Assembly (NCBI GenBank): GCA_035561515.1
Contig: DATMXP010000045.1
Coordinates: forward strand, 28,625-92,624
DNA length: 64,000 nucleotides
DNA from: Terriglobales bacterium
GTDB taxonomy: Bacteria > Acidobacteriota > Terriglobia > Terriglobales > Acidobacteriaceae
Direction: 5' to 3'
The translations under genes and the position numbers were made by a program. This document shows, in pieces, positions 1 through 8,740 of this stretch. Position 1 is the first letter of the stretch. Every line of letters begins with the position of its first letter. The notes beneath the pieces were generated by a model. That model saw only the letters and a program-made list of their open reading frames with translations. It was not told where the DNA came from and did not search any database.

Positions 1-189
1 CTCGCACATGTAGAGGATGTCGCCGATGCGCATCGACATTTTGTAGCGGTCGGAGTTTTCGGGATGCTGTACGCTGGCCGCGAGCTTTTCGAAGGACACG
101 ACTCTCGCAGTCTGGAAGCCTTCCTGAGCACAAGCAAACACAGCGATGAAGACCATGATGCAAGACAGCGCTGTTAGCCGTTTATTCAT
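1..189 (-). CDS. Exported protein of unknown function, N-terminal fragment
   Basis: Sixty-three codons are open from an ATG at 187-189 to the left window edge, so the C-terminus is missing. The product starts with a positive N-terminus (MNKRLTALS) and a hydrophobic run (CIMVFIAVFACAQ), which reads as a signal peptide. The VFAC stretch could be a weak lipobox. The visible mature part (ARVVSFEKLAASVQ, then YKMSMRIGDILY) does not match a family I can name. It is probably a small periplasmic or envelope protein. It lies upstream of, and on the same strand as, whatever continues to the left. Confidence 0.6.
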   Translation of the reverse strand, partial: MNKRLTALSCIMVFIAVFACAQEGFQTARVVSFEKLAASVQHPENSDRYKMSMRIGDILYMCE

Positions 190-240
190 CTATGTCTCTC
201 CTTGAGGTCGAAAAGTATACGGGCTCGGCACAAGGCGGGC

Positions 241-273
241 GAAAGAAAAAGGCGCGCTATCATCGAGCGCGCC
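241..273 (-). terminator. Rho-independent terminator of the TPR gene
   Basis: A perfect 8-bp stem GGCGCGCT/AGCGCGCC (251-258 with 266-273) has a 7-base loop. On the minus strand it is followed at once by TTTTTCTTTC (241-250). It lies 28 bases past the TPR-gene stop codon. Confidence 0.85.
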
Positions 274-301
274 ATGGGTGCGACAACAGGAGGGTTCGTG
301 G

Positions 302-1243
302 CTAACTGGCTTTCAGCTTCTTAACAGCTTCGGGTCTCGCGAAAGCATTCACCGGACTATGGCTGTTGTTGGCCATCACCTTCTGCCAGTACTCCTTCGC
401 CTTGACGGCGTCGCCGGCTTTCTCGTGCGCCTGTGCCAGCATCATCAGGATGAATGGATCCTGCTGATTTGCTTTCTCCAAGTCGGCAATAGCGTTCTTG
501 TAATCGCCACCGTAGTAGGCAACATACCCCGTGAGATAGGGCAAGAATTCAGCCTGTTGGGGATTGTTGGCCTTTTCGAGCGCGGTTTTGGCGGCCGCTA
601 CATCTTCCTGGACCTTTGCCTTATTTCCTCGACGGGCGGCGATACGCGCCTGCGCGTGCTCGAAACGAAACTTCCAGAGTGCCTTGTCCGTGTCCTTCAT
701 GTCCGGCTTCCGCAGGGCAGTCTTGTAACCAAGCCGGTACCATTTGTCAGCGCCGTCAATGTCACCCGACTCCAGCATGATGCGAGCGAGTTCATTGGCG
801 ACGCCGGCTGCACCTTCGAAGTCGTTTTTCGCGAGGGCAGAGTCAAACGCCTGCTTGTGGTACTTTTCGGCTTCCTTCGCTTTTCGCTCGAACGCGTACG
901 ACACGCCCATGACGCGCAGCGCACGATTCTTCTGCTCCGGTGAAGCCAAGTCAATCGCCTTCTCCAGGTGCTTGCGGGCTTCGGCGTAGTCTCCCTTGAG
1001 ATCGAGGGCCATACCGGATTCGAGGTGAGCTTCGTAGAGATTCGGGTTCTTCTCAAGCGCCTGCTGATACAGCTTCAGCGCTTCATCCTGTTTACCCTCG
1101 CTGTTTAGCTTTCTTCCCTGCTTAACGAGTTCAAGAGCCGGTTCAGATGGAGCCGACGTTTGCGGCGGGGCCGCCTGCGCCACACAAACCATAGTCACAA
1201 GGACCATGGCCATCCCTAGAGCAATTCCAGGAGCAAATTTCAT
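302..1243 (-). CDS. Exported tetratricopeptide-repeat protein
   Basis: The chosen ATG (1241-1243) gives a clear signal peptide, MKFAPGIALGMAMVLVTMV ending in AQAA. An upstream in-frame start at 1312 would add 23 residues ahead of it. The 313-residue product has TPR helices at about residues 35-105 (GRKLNSEGKQDEALKLYQQA, then NLYEAHLESGMALDLKGDYA), further TPR-like pairs near 120-170, and a C-terminal pair with YYGGDYKNAIADLEKA. TPR arrays are protein-binding scaffolds, and no catalytic domain is visible. It is probably a periplasmic adaptor, but partner and pathway cannot be told from context: transketolase lies upstream on the same strand behind its own terminator. Confidence 0.85.
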   Translation of the reverse strand: MKFAPGIALGMAMVLVTMVCVAQAAPPQTSAPSEPALELVKQGRKLNSEGKQDEALKLYQQALEKNPNLYEAHLESGMALDLKGDYAEARKHLEKAIDLASPEQKNRALRVMGVSYAFERKAKEAEKYHKQAFDSALAKNDFEGAAGVANELARIMLESGDIDGADKWYRLGYKTALRKPDMKDTDKALWKFRFEHAQARIAARRGNKAKVQEDVAAAKTALEKANNPQQAEFLPYLTGYVAYYGGDYKNAIADLEKANQQDPFILMMLAQAHEKAGDAVKAKEYWQKVMANNSHSPVNAFARPEAVKKLKAS

Positions 1244-1290
1244 GGGCGGGATTATAGCTGCCGGCGCGACGCTCGTGTAGCGGAGGGGAT

Positions 1291-1323
1291 GAACAGAAAG
1301 GGCGTCGCCCAAAGGCGACGCCC
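1291..1323 (-). terminator. Rho-independent terminator of the transketolase gene
   Basis: A perfect 10-bp stem GGGCGTCGCC/GGCGACGCCC (1300-1309 with 1314-1323) has a CAAA loop. On the minus strand it is followed by TTTCTGTTC. It starts 18 bases beyond the tkt stop codon and separates that gene from the TPR gene. Confidence 0.8.
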
Positions 1324-1340
1324 CAAATCGACCTTCGAGA

Positions 1341-3440
1341 CTATTTCTTTAACAGCATCTTGGCCTGCTTCACTACATTCTCCGCCGTGAACCCGAACTG
1401 CTTGTAGAGTTCCTTCAGCGGAGCCGAAGCACCGAAGTCGCTGCGCGCGATGATCACTCCGTCAAAGCCGACGAATTCACGCCAGCCGAGGTTTGTGCCG
1501 GCTTCAATCGCGATGCGCGCCCGCACCTTCGACGGAATCACCGATTCGCGGTACTCCGGCGACTGCTTCTGGAACAATTTCATCGACGGCATGCTGACCA
1601 CTCGGCTCCGAATCCCTTCGGCTACCAGTTGCTCGTGAGCGGCGACCGCAAACTGTACCTCCGAGCCGGTCGCGATCAGCACGATCTCCGGGTCCTTCGA
1701 ATCCGCTAACACGTAGGCTCCCTTTGCGACTCCTGCTGCGCTCGCGTACTTGGATCGGTCTAGCGTCGGTATCGCCTGGCGAGAAAGGATCAACGCCACC
1801 GGCGTGTGCGTCTGTTGCATCGCAACGCGCCAGCATTCTGTTACCTCGTTAGCATCGCCTGGTCTCAAATCGATCATGCGAGGAATCGCGCGAATGGACA
1901 TGATCTGTTCAATCGGCTGGTGCGTGGGCCCGTCTTCTCCGAGGCCGATGGAGTCGTGCGTGTAAATGAAGATGACGGGCTGATCCATCAGAGCAGCCAG
2001 GCGTAGTGTATTGCGCATGTAGTCGGAGAAGATGAGGAACGTAGCGCCGTAAGGACGCAGCTTCGAAAGGGCCATGCCATTGAGAATGCCGCCCATCGCG
2101 TGTTCGCGGATACCGAAGTGCAAGTTGCGTCCGTGGTAATTGTCCGCGTCAAACGAGTTGCTCTCCTTAATCAAGGTCTTCGTTGAAGGCGCAAGGTCGG
2201 CGGCTCCGCCAACCAGCCATGGGACGTTTTTGGCGACCGCATTCAGAACCACACCACTGGTTTCGCGCGTCGCTTTGCCTTTCGCATCCGCCGGAAACGT
2301 CGGCAGATCTTTGTCCCAGCCGGACGGCAATTCGCCGCGCTGCATGAGTTCAAACTGCCCGGCAAGTTGCGGATTCGCCTTCTTGTACTCCGAGAATTTC
2401 TGGTTCCATTCGGCTTCCCATTTCTGCCCACGATCGACGGCTTTGCCCATATAGTTTCGGACTTCTTCCGGAACCAGGAAGTGCGCGTCCTCAGGCCAGC
2501 CGTACGCTTTCTTGGTAAGGCGAATCTCTTCCTCTCCGAGCGGCTCGCCGTGTGCTGCGGCAGTGTCGTGCTTGTTGGGCGCGCCCCATGCAATGTGGGT
2601 ATCGACAATAACGAGGGTCGGGCGCTCGGTTTCCTTTTGCGCAGTCTTGATGGCGACGTCCAGCAAGGCGAGATCGTTGACTTCACTCACGCGCAGCACG
2701 TTCCAGTGGTAACCAAGGAAACGCGTTCCTACGTCTTCCGAGAAGGCCAGATCGGTGTTGCCTTCAATGGTGATGCGGTTATTGTCATAGAACCAGATCA
2801 GGTTCGAGAGTTTCAGGTGTCCGGCGATTGAGGCAGCCTCGCCCGAGATGCCCTCCATCAGGTCACCATCGCCGCAGATGGTATACACGCGATAGTCGAT
2901 GAGCTTCTGGCCGTCTTTGTTGAACTGCGATTCCAACCAACGCTCGGCGATCGCCATACCCACGGAATTGGCGCAACCCTGTCCGAGTGGACCGGTGGTG
3001 GTCTCAACTCCGGGCGTCAGTCCATATTCCGGGTGACCGGGCGTTTTGGATCCCCACTGCCGGAAGTTTTTTATTTCATCGAGAGACAGGTCGTATCCGG
3101 TGAGATGCAGCATGGAGTAAAGCAGCATCGAGGCGTGCCCGTTGGAGAGGACGAAGCGGTCGCGATTCGCCCAGTTCGGGTTCTTCGGATTGTGCCGAAG
3201 ATAACGGTCCCAGATCACATAGGCGAGCGGTGCCAGTGACATCGGCGTTCCCGGATGGCCGCTGTTTGCCTTTTGGACGGCATCCATGGAGAGCGTGCGG
3301 ATGGTGTTGATGCATTGCAGTTCGAGCTTCTCGCCTGGTTTATCTTCGCTCGTCGGTCCACGTTTCGCAGCGGAAGCGGTATTCGCTTCCACCATATTCG
3401 CGGTTGCTCCCACGCGTGATTCGCCTGCACTGTTCGACAT
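1341..3440 (-). CDS. tkt: Transketolase
   Basis: A 699-residue transketolase, the usual length for this ThDP- and Mg-dependent enzyme of the non-oxidative pentose phosphate pathway, which moves two-carbon ketol units between sugar phosphates. Family marks include ANSGHPGTPMSLAPLAY near the N-terminus, the ThDP motif GDGDLMEGISGEA followed by NN, the pyrimidine-binding region HFGIREHAMGGILNGMA, and IFIYTHDSIGLGEDGPTHQP. The start at 3440 (MSNSAGESR) is preferred over one 96 bases upstream because AAAGGTGA sits about 8 bases before it. Roughly 30 N-terminal residues precede the conserved core. It is cytoplasmic, downstream of thiC on the same strand, and both genes have their own terminators. 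Confidence 0.96.
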   Translation of the reverse strand: MSNSAGESRVGATANMVEANTASAAKRGPTSEDKPGEKLELQCINTIRTLSMDAVQKANSGHPGTPMSLAPLAYVIWDRYLRHNPKNPNWANRDRFVLSNGHASMLLYSMLHLTGYDLSLDEIKNFRQWGSKTPGHPEYGLTPGVETTTGPLGQGCANSVGMAIAERWLESQFNKDGQKLIDYRVYTICGDGDLMEGISGEAASIAGHLKLSNLIWFYDNNRITIEGNTDLAFSEDVGTRFLGYHWNVLRVSEVNDLALLDVAIKTAQKETERPTLVIVDTHIAWGAPNKHDTAAAHGEPLGEEEIRLTKKAYGWPEDAHFLVPEEVRNYMGKAVDRGQKWEAEWNQKFSEYKKANPQLAGQFELMQRGELPSGWDKDLPTFPADAKGKATRETSGVVLNAVAKNVPWLVGGAADLAPSTKTLIKESNSFDADNYHGRNLHFGIREHAMGGILNGMALSKLRPYGATFLIFSDYMRNTLRLAALMDQPVIFIYTHDSIGLGEDGPTHQPIEQIMSIRAIPRMIDLRPGDANEVTECWRVAMQQTHTPVALILSRQAIPTLDRSKYASAAGVAKGAYVLADSKDPEIVLIATGSEVQFAVAAHEQLVAEGIRSRVVSMPSMKLFQKQSPEYRESVIPSKVRARIAIEAGTNLGWREFVGFDGVIIARSDFGASAPLKELYKQFGFTAENVVKQAKMLLKK

Positions 3441-3510
3441 CTTGTTCACCTTTCTATGAATGCGTAATCGCCTTTTTGTATATGACGGTCGCGTCAAACG
3501 CAAGGAACCG

Positions 3511-3551
3511 ACGCCACAAAACGCCGACAGCCGCACAATCGCGCGGCTGTC
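3511..3551 (-). terminator. Probable rho-independent terminator of thiC
   Basis: A 9-bp stem GACAGCCGC/GCGGCTGTC (3526-3534 with 3543-3551) has an 8-base loop. It lies just beyond the thiC stop and is followed on the minus strand by GGCGTTTTGTGG. The T-tract starts a few bases after the stem, so efficiency is uncertain. Confidence 0.6.
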
Positions 3552-3579
3552 ATTCCCACTTCTAGCCCGAAATCCGGCG

Positions 3580-5049
3580 CTATTTCAGCGTCACCAATTT
3601 GTCCACCAACTCGGAGTAATCGGTTTTTTCGATGCCATGAACCTTTTTGTTGAACTCGTCGATCTTGGACGAATAGTTCATGGAGCAGAATTTCGGCCCG
3701 CACATCGAGCAGAACGCAGCCTTGTAATAGTCGCCACCGGGCAACGTCTCATCGTGCATGGACCGAGCCGTCTCCGGATCGAGTGACAGGGCAAACTGCT
3801 TTTCCCAATCAAAGGTGTAACGAGCGTAGCTGAGCGCGTTGTCGCGATCCTGCGCTCCGGGACGATGACGCGCAACATCGGCAGCATGTGCCGCGATTTT
3901 GTACGCGATAATGCCGTCCTTCACGTCCTTCTCATTCGGAAGCCCGAGGTGTTCTTTCGGCGTCACGTAGCAGAGCATCGAGGCTCCGTACCAGCCGATC
4001 ATGGCGGCGCCGATTGCGGATGTGATGTGGTCGTACCCAGGCGCGATGTCTATCACGAGCGGGCCGAGTGTATAGAACGGTGCGCCAAAGCAGTACTCGA
4101 CTTCCTTGTCGACCTGGTCCTTGATCTTGTCCATCGGCACGTGCCCGGGGCCTTCGATCATCACCTGCACGTCTTCTTTCCAGGCCTTTGCGGTCAGTTC
4201 TCCGAGCGTCTTGAGTTCGGCGAACTGGGCTTCGTCGCTGGCGTCGGCGATGCAGCCAGGGCGAAGTCCGTCGCCGAGCGAGAAGGAGACGTCGTATTTC
4301 TTGAAGATTTTTACGATGTCGTCGAAGCGCTCGTACAGGAAGTTCTGCTTATGATGGTGGGCCATCCACTGCGCCAGAATTGCGCCGCCACGGCTCACAA
4401 TGCCGGTGATGCGCTTGGAGATCATCGGCAGGTACTGAATGAGCACGCCGGCGTGGATAGTCATATAGTCCACACCCTGCTGCGCCTGCTCTTCTATGAC
4501 CTCGAGCATGATGTCGGCGTTCAGATCTTCGACGCGTTTTACGCGGGCGATGGCTTCGTAAATCGGAACGGTACCAACCGGAATCGGCGAGTGGCGAAGA
4601 ATAGCTTCGCGGATTTCATGAATGCCGCCGCCGGTGGAAAGATCCATCACCGTGTCGGCGCCGTAGTGGACCGACGTATGCAGCTTCTTCAGTTCTTCAT
4701 CTACGTTGGAGGTAACGGCGGAATTTCCAATGTTGGAATTGATCTTGCATTTGGCGGCGATGCCAATCGCCATCGGCTCGAGTTCAGGATGGTTAATATT
4801 GGCCGGGATGATCATGCGGCCGGCAGCCACTTCGTCACGAACGGTCTCTGGAGAAATCAATTCCTTCTGCGCGACGTACTGCATCTCCTCGGTGATCACG
4901 CCCTTGCGAGCGAAGTGCATCTGGGAGAAATTATGGTCGCCGATGCGTTCGGCTTCCGCCCGGCGCTTTGCTGTCCATTCCGCACGCGGCCTCTGAATCC
5001 AGCCGGATTCCCTGCCCGCGAGATTGCCGTTTCCGTTCGGGTTCGTCAT
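3580..5049 (-). CDS. thiC: Phosphomethylpyrimidine synthase ThiC
   Basis: A 489-residue ThiC, the radical-SAM enzyme that rearranges aminoimidazole ribotide to hydroxymethylpyrimidine phosphate in thiamine synthesis. The C-terminal cluster motif CSMCGPKFC is present at about 447-455, which fits the CX2CX4C 4Fe-4S site of the family. Core marks include PANINHPELEPMAIG, STGGGIHEIREAIL and EGPGHVPMDKI. The length fits the shorter ThiC forms without the long N-terminal extension of the enterobacterial enzyme. The start has AAAGGGGA in good position. The 118 bases upstream contain no recognisable TPP riboswitch, although many bacterial thiC genes carry one. No other thi gene is nearby. Confidence 0.97.
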   Translation of the reverse strand: MTNPNGNGNLAGRESGWIQRPRAEWTAKRRAEAERIGDHNFSQMHFARKGVITEEMQYVAQKELISPETVRDEVAAGRMIIPANINHPELEPMAIGIAAKCKINSNIGNSAVTSNVDEELKKLHTSVHYGADTVMDLSTGGGIHEIREAILRHSPIPVGTVPIYEAIARVKRVEDLNADIMLEVIEEQAQQGVDYMTIHAGVLIQYLPMISKRITGIVSRGGAILAQWMAHHHKQNFLYERFDDIVKIFKKYDVSFSLGDGLRPGCIADASDEAQFAELKTLGELTAKAWKEDVQVMIEGPGHVPMDKIKDQVDKEVEYCFGAPFYTLGPLVIDIAPGYDHITSAIGAAMIGWYGASMLCYVTPKEHLGLPNEKDVKDGIIAYKIAAHAADVARHRPGAQDRDNALSYARYTFDWEKQFALSLDPETARSMHDETLPGGDYYKAAFCSMCGPKFCSMNYSSKIDEFNKKVHGIEKTDYSELVDKLVTLK

Positions 5050-5167
5050 TGAAAATCCCCTTTAGCTCTATAAAAACCATCATTATACGCTGCGTAAGTA
5101 TAAGTCACATGGACCGGTGACACTTGACCCAACCTATTGTGCGAGTACAATTTAGTAGGTACCTCGA

Positions 5168-5617
5168 ATGAGCAACCGATATATCCGCTTCGGTCTTGTG
5201 TCCGCCGTCATTATTCTCTCCCTCGGCTATCTCGCCTACACCGGCGTGCAGGAGAGCAAGAGCTATTACGTCACTATCAAGGAATTGAACACCATGGACG
5301 ACAGCGCGCACAGCAAGAGGCTGCGCGTCGCCGGCAACGTAAAGCCGGGTTCCATCAAACGGCAAGGATCCAGGGTCGAATTCCTCCTCGAGGAAGAAGG
5401 ACGCACGCTGCCCGTTGTTTATACGGGGACGGAAGTTCCTCCGGATACGTTCAAGGATTCCTCACAGGCACTCGCCGAAGGCAGCTACGGGCGCGACGGC
5501 GTCTTCCATGCCAAGCAACTCCAGGCCAAGTGCGCATCGAAATACGCTCCCCAGGAGCAGCAACAACAGCAAGGTGCTCCGGCAAGCCCGGTACAGACTT
5601 CGCAAAAAACCCAATAG
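5168..5617 (+). CDS. ccmE: Cytochrome c maturation heme chaperone CcmE, cysteine variant
   Basis: A 149-residue CcmE. It has an N-terminal signal anchor at about 7-24, then the beta-barrel chaperone domain (YYVTIKEL, RLRVAGNVKPGSI, LPVVYTGTEVPPDTF). CcmE takes heme from CcmC and carries it to the cytochrome c ligation step in the periplasm. In classical CcmE the heme is bound covalently by the histidine of HxxxY. Here the aligned site reads KCASKY, so Cys122 takes the place of histidine and Tyr126 is kept. This CxxxY form is known from some delta-proteobacteria and archaea. The tail is Gln-rich (EQQQQQQG). It lies 1.8 kb ahead of ccmABCD on the same strand, separated by two minus-strand genes. 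Confidence 0.9.
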   Translation: MSNRYIRFGLVSAVIILSLGYLAYTGVQESKSYYVTIKELNTMDDSAHSKRLRVAGNVKPGSIKRQGSRVEFLLEEEGRTLPVVYTGTEVPPDTFKDSSQALAEGSYGRDGVFHAKQLQAKCASKYAPQEQQQQQGAPASPVQTSQKTQ

Positions 5618-5633
5618 GCAAAAATTGTGGAGG

Positions 5634-5658
5634 AGCCCGGGACGTGGTCCCGGGCTTT
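5634..5658. terminator. Terminator hairpin between the convergent ccmE and hydrolase genes
   Basis: A perfect 9-bp stem AGCCCGGGA/TCCCGGGCT (5634-5642 with 5648-5656) has a CGTGG loop and is followed by TTT on the plus strand. It sits between two convergent genes and could stop transcription from either side. Its core CCCGGGAC...TCCCGGG recurs in the hairpin at 61897. Confidence 0.75.
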
Positions 5659-5674
5659 CCGTTTGGTGGTCGCG

Positions 5675-6664
5675 TTATGCAGCAGCTTCTCTGGTGCTCT
5701 CGCTCGAGAGCGCTTCCGACAATTTCTGCGCCGCCACTGAGATCGCAACCCTGGTCGCTGGAGTTTCCGAGATCGCGTTCAGCAGGGCGAAATCGTGAAT
5801 CGTAGCAAGCGCGCGAATCACGGTTGTTTCGACTCCCGCCTCGATCAGCTTGCGCGCGTACCCTTCTCCTTCGTCGCGAAGCACGTCGTTTTCGTCGGTG
5901 ATGAGCAGTGCTGGTGGCAATCCTTTGAGTTGTTCGGTGGTGGCAAGAATCGGAGAGGCGGTGATTTTCTTGCGGTCCTCCGGGTTGGGGGCATACGCAT
6001 CCCAGAACCATGCCATGGCATTGGCAGTCAGCCATGGCCCGTCCGCGAACTGGCGATACGACTCAGTGGACATGGAAGCATCGGTGACGGGATAGAGCAT
6101 CACCTGGTACTGGATCTCCGGTCCGCCGCGCTCTTTCGCGAGCAACGTGACAGCCGCGGTCATGTTGCCGCCCACGCTGTCACCGGCAACGGCTAAACGC
6201 GAGGAATCAAGCCCAAGTTCGGCCCCATGCTCAGCAACGTACTTCGTGGCCGCATACGCCTGCTCGATCGGAACCGGGAACTGCGCTTCGGGTGACGGAG
6301 TGTAGTTCACGAACACGAATGCGGCTTGCGTTGCGTTGGTGAGGTCGCGCAGCAGTCGATCGTGCGTGTGCTTGCTCCCAAGAATCCATCCGCCTCCGTG
6401 GAAGTACATCACCACCGGCAGAGGTCCAACACTTCCGATGGGACTGTAGATTCGGACAGACACTTCCCCGGCCGGACCTACAGGGAATGTGCGGTCATCG
6501 ATCTCGGCCGGAAGTTTCTCAACCGGCCCGGACTGTGCGCCTTCGAGCACGCTTCGGGCGTCGGCGTACGAAAGCTGGTAAATCGGCTTGCCTCCCTGAC
6601 TCGCGAGAGTGTCAAGGAACGCTTGTGTGGTGGGCTCCAGAATAGGTTTTTTTGCAGCAGCCAT
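5675..6664 (-). CDS. Alpha/beta hydrolase of the hormone-sensitive lipase family (esterase)
   Basis: A 329-residue serine hydrolase. It has the HSL-family oxyanion motif HGGGW (89-93) and the nucleophile elbow GDSVGG with Ser163. The acid and base are probably in LITDENDVLRDEG and the HDFALL stretch near the C-terminus. Such enzymes hydrolyse short-chain esters in the cytoplasm; the substrate cannot be predicted. There is no signal peptide. AAGGAGA before the ATG supports the start. It converges on ccmE across a shared hairpin and lies downstream of a small membrane protein on the same strand, with no evident link to cytochrome maturation. Confidence 0.9.
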   Translation of the reverse strand: MAAAKKPILEPTTQAFLDTLASQGGKPIYQLSYADARSVLEGAQSGPVEKLPAEIDDRTFPVGPAGEVSVRIYSPIGSVGPLPVVMYFHGGGWILGSKHTHDRLLRDLTNATQAAFVFVNYTPSPEAQFPVPIEQAYAATKYVAEHGAELGLDSSRLAVAGDSVGGNMTAAVTLLAKERGGPEIQYQVMLYPVTDASMSTESYRQFADGPWLTANAMAWFWDAYAPNPEDRKKITASPILATTEQLKGLPPALLITDENDVLRDEGEGYARKLIEAGVETTVIRALATIHDFALLNAISETPATRVAISVAAQKLSEALSSESTREAAA

Positions 6665-6712
6665 TGGTGAATCTCCTTTCAGGCTGTGGGTGCGATTGAT
6701 TTATGTGTAGCT

Positions 6713-7231
6713 TTAGCTCGCCCGTGCCGCGCGGGTCGCGATAATAGGGGAAATGTGAAATTTCTTAACGGCGCGAATGCCGATGGCAATGAAGACCGCA
6801 AGCACCAGGAACTGCGCGATTGCAAACGGAGGCTCCGTCTGCTTCGGCGCCAGCGCCTTCAGGGAAGGAATCTTCGCGAAGGCCTGTACCACGGCGACGA
6901 AGCAGTTCAGGTATAGAGCGGTCATGCCGGTCACGATGTAAATCCATCGCCAACGTCCCGCTAGATGTTTTGCATAGAGCGCGAACAGGGCGATGAGGAG
7001 AACCACGAACGAGATAGCGCCGACAATGTGCGAGGGGAGAATCTTTTCCGCGGAAAACAGGTATCCGGTGAGGCTGGTTAGAACAGTGGTGCTCAGGAAG
7101 ATCGCGGTCCATCCGGGAAGCCGTTTGCTGTTGAATAGCCCGTAGACAACGACGAAGCCTGAGGCGATCCCTGCAAGACTGATGACAACATGCAGGAGTG
7201 TGAAGGCCGAGAGCGATATGCCGAGAACCAT
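6713..7231 (-). CDS. Small integral membrane protein of unknown function
   Basis: The chosen start (MVLGISLSAFTLLHVV) gives 172 residues; one at 7282 would add 17 polar residues. About five hydrophobic segments are visible: a first beginning at residue 1, then WTAIFLSTTVLTSLTGYLF, IVGAISFVVLLIALFALYA, WIYIVTGMTALYLNCFVAVV and a C-terminal IAQFLVLAVFIAIGI. A histidine in the first segment (LHVV) and one in LPSHIVG could in principle bind heme or metal, but no family motif is seen. It lies between the split ccm genes, on the opposite strand, so a role in heme handling is possible but unsupported. Confidence 0.7.
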   Translation of the reverse strand: MVLGISLSAFTLLHVVISLAGIASGFVVVYGLFNSKRLPGWTAIFLSTTVLTSLTGYLFSAEKILPSHIVGAISFVVLLIALFALYAKHLAGRWRWIYIVTGMTALYLNCFVAVVQAFAKIPSLKALAPKQTEPPFAIAQFLVLAVFIAIGIRAVKKFHISPIIATRAARAS

Positions 7232-7391
7232 GCTGCGCCTCCGTGCTGAACCAAGATGATCGCGGTTCCGGGTTCGATACATAAATTCGTTTTATGCTGT
7301 GGATGGGCGTTTTGGATGCGGTGAAGGGTTCGCCTGAAAGTGCACCGGTCCTGATTCAACTCTCCGCTACAATAGTCAGGAACTTCTTATC

Positions 7392-8069
7392 GTGACTTCA
7401 TCGATCAACTCAGAGCGCGTTGTCTCGCTGGCCAATGTCGCGAGGCTTTACGGTCGTTTTGCGGCGCTGCGCAACGTCACCGCTGAGTTCAGCGGCTCGA
7501 AGCTCTATCTCATCCTGGGCGAGAACGGCGCGGGAAAGAGCACGTTGCTGCGAGTGATCGCTGGCCTGATTCGGCCCACACGGGGCGAGTTACTGGTTCT
7601 GGGCTCGAAAAACATTCGTGAAGTCGCACCGCAGTTCGGATACATGGCACATGCGTCCATGCTCTACGACGAGTTGAGCGGCATGGAGAATATCAAGTAC
7701 TTCGCACGTCTGTATGGAATCACCGACTCCGCCGCTTGCGAGGACATCATCCGCAGGGTAGGCCTTGATCCCACCCTGCCGCGGCGCGTTGGACAGTACT
7801 CGCAGGGAATGCGCCAGAGAATTTCTCTCGCACGGGCAATCCTGCATCATCCGAAGCTCTTGCTCCTGGATGAACCGTTCTCGAATGTGGACGCGCAATC
7901 GGCACAGGAAATGGTTCGTCTGCTGGGTGAAATGCGCGATGCGGGCACCATCATCTTGCTGGTGACACACCAACCGGGACTGCTCGAGCACGTGGCCGAC
8001 GAAGCTGTATTCATGAACGCCGGTGAGATTGTTTCCCGTCGAGTGATGCGAGCCGAGGTGCCTTCGTGA
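7392..8069 (+). CDS. ccmA: Heme exporter ATP-binding subunit CcmA
   Basis: A 225-residue ABC ATPase. Walker A is GENGAGKST (43-51), the signature YSQGMRQR begins at 136, Walker B is LLLLDEP (156-162) and the switch histidine is in LLVTHQP. With CcmB, CcmC and CcmD it forms the complex that releases holo-CcmE during cytochrome c maturation. The assignment as CcmA rests on the short length and on the ccmB and ccmC genes right behind it. It starts with GTG at 7392; no better start is visible. Its stop overlaps the ccmB start in GTGA, which implies translational coupling. Confidence 0.88.
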   Translation: MTSSINSERVVSLANVARLYGRFAALRNVTAEFSGSKLYLILGENGAGKSTLLRVIAGLIRPTRGELLVLGSKNIREVAPQFGYMAHASMLYDELSGMENIKYFARLYGITDSAACEDIIRRVGLDPTLPRRVGQYSQGMRQRISLARAILHHPKLLLLDEPFSNVDAQSAQEMVRLLGEMRDAGTIILLVTHQPGLLEHVADEAVFMNAGEIVSRRVMRAEVPS

Positions 8070-8740
8070 CGTTTGCTACAACTCTGCGCAACAGCCTTGG
8101 TAAAGACCTCCGGCTCGAGTGGCGGTCGAAAGACGCCATCAACTCGATGTTGTTCTTCGCGCTGTTAGTGGTGGTGATCTTCAGCTTCTCGTTCGAGCTA
8201 TCGGCCGAGGAGTCGAGGCGTATAGCAGGTGGACTGATCTGGGTCGCATTGTTGTTTGCGACCGTGGTAGCTCTCAACCAGACCTGGGCTCGCGAGTTAA
8301 GGAACCAGGTTCTTGACGTTTACCGGATCGCACCAGCGCCGCTCGAGTCACTCTTCCTCGCGAAGGTTCTTGGCAACTTCATATTCGTTTCGGTACTGGA
8401 ACTGCTGATCACGCCTCTTTTCATCGTGTTCTACAACCTGCGCAGTGTGGGCCCGTGGTACTACCTGGTGATCGCAAGCATTCTGGGCAACTGGGCGTTG
8501 GTGGTAAACGGAACATTCTTCGGGGCGATCTCACTTCGGACTCGCAGCCGAGAAGTGCTGTTGCCGTTAATACTTTTTCCGGTCTCGATTCCTGCGTTGT
8601 TGGCCATGGTGAGTGCAACCACGGTAACGCTCACCGGTGAATCGTCACCGTACCTGTCGCTCGTATTTTTGGCGGTTTACGATATCGTGTTTACATTACT
8701 CGGGCTTCTTCTGTTCGAGACGGTGCTACAAGCTGAATGA
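8066..8740 (+). CDS. ccmB: Heme exporter membrane subunit CcmB
   Basis: A 224-residue CcmB with about six transmembrane segments, among them SMLFFALLVVVIFSFSF, AGGLIWVALLFATVVALNQT and LVFLAVYDIVFTLLGLLLFE. Family marks include the N-terminal KDLRLEWRSKDA and the loop RELRNQVLDVYRIAPAP. CcmB is the permease-like partner of CcmA in the inner membrane. It begins with GTG inside the ccmA stop (4-base overlap) and ends overlapping the ccmC start in ATGA, so the ccm genes form one tightly coupled operon. Confidence 0.92.
   Translation: MTFATTLRNSLGKDLRLEWRSKDAINSMLFFALLVVVIFSFSFELSAEESRRIAGGLIWVALLFATVVALNQTWARELRNQVLDVYRIAPAPLESLFLAKVLGNFIFVSVLELLITPLFIVFYNLRSVGPWYYLVIASILGNWALVVNGTFFGAISLRTRSREVLLPLILFPVSIPALLAMVSATTVTLTGESSPYLSLVFLAVYDIVFTLLGLLLFETVLQAE

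Noticed and set aside
3865..5052. 395-codon plus-strand open frame
   Set aside because: It lies wholly antisense to thiC, whose protein is highly conserved. The frame gives a His/Val/Asp-rich product without a family, and its end coincides with the thiC start.
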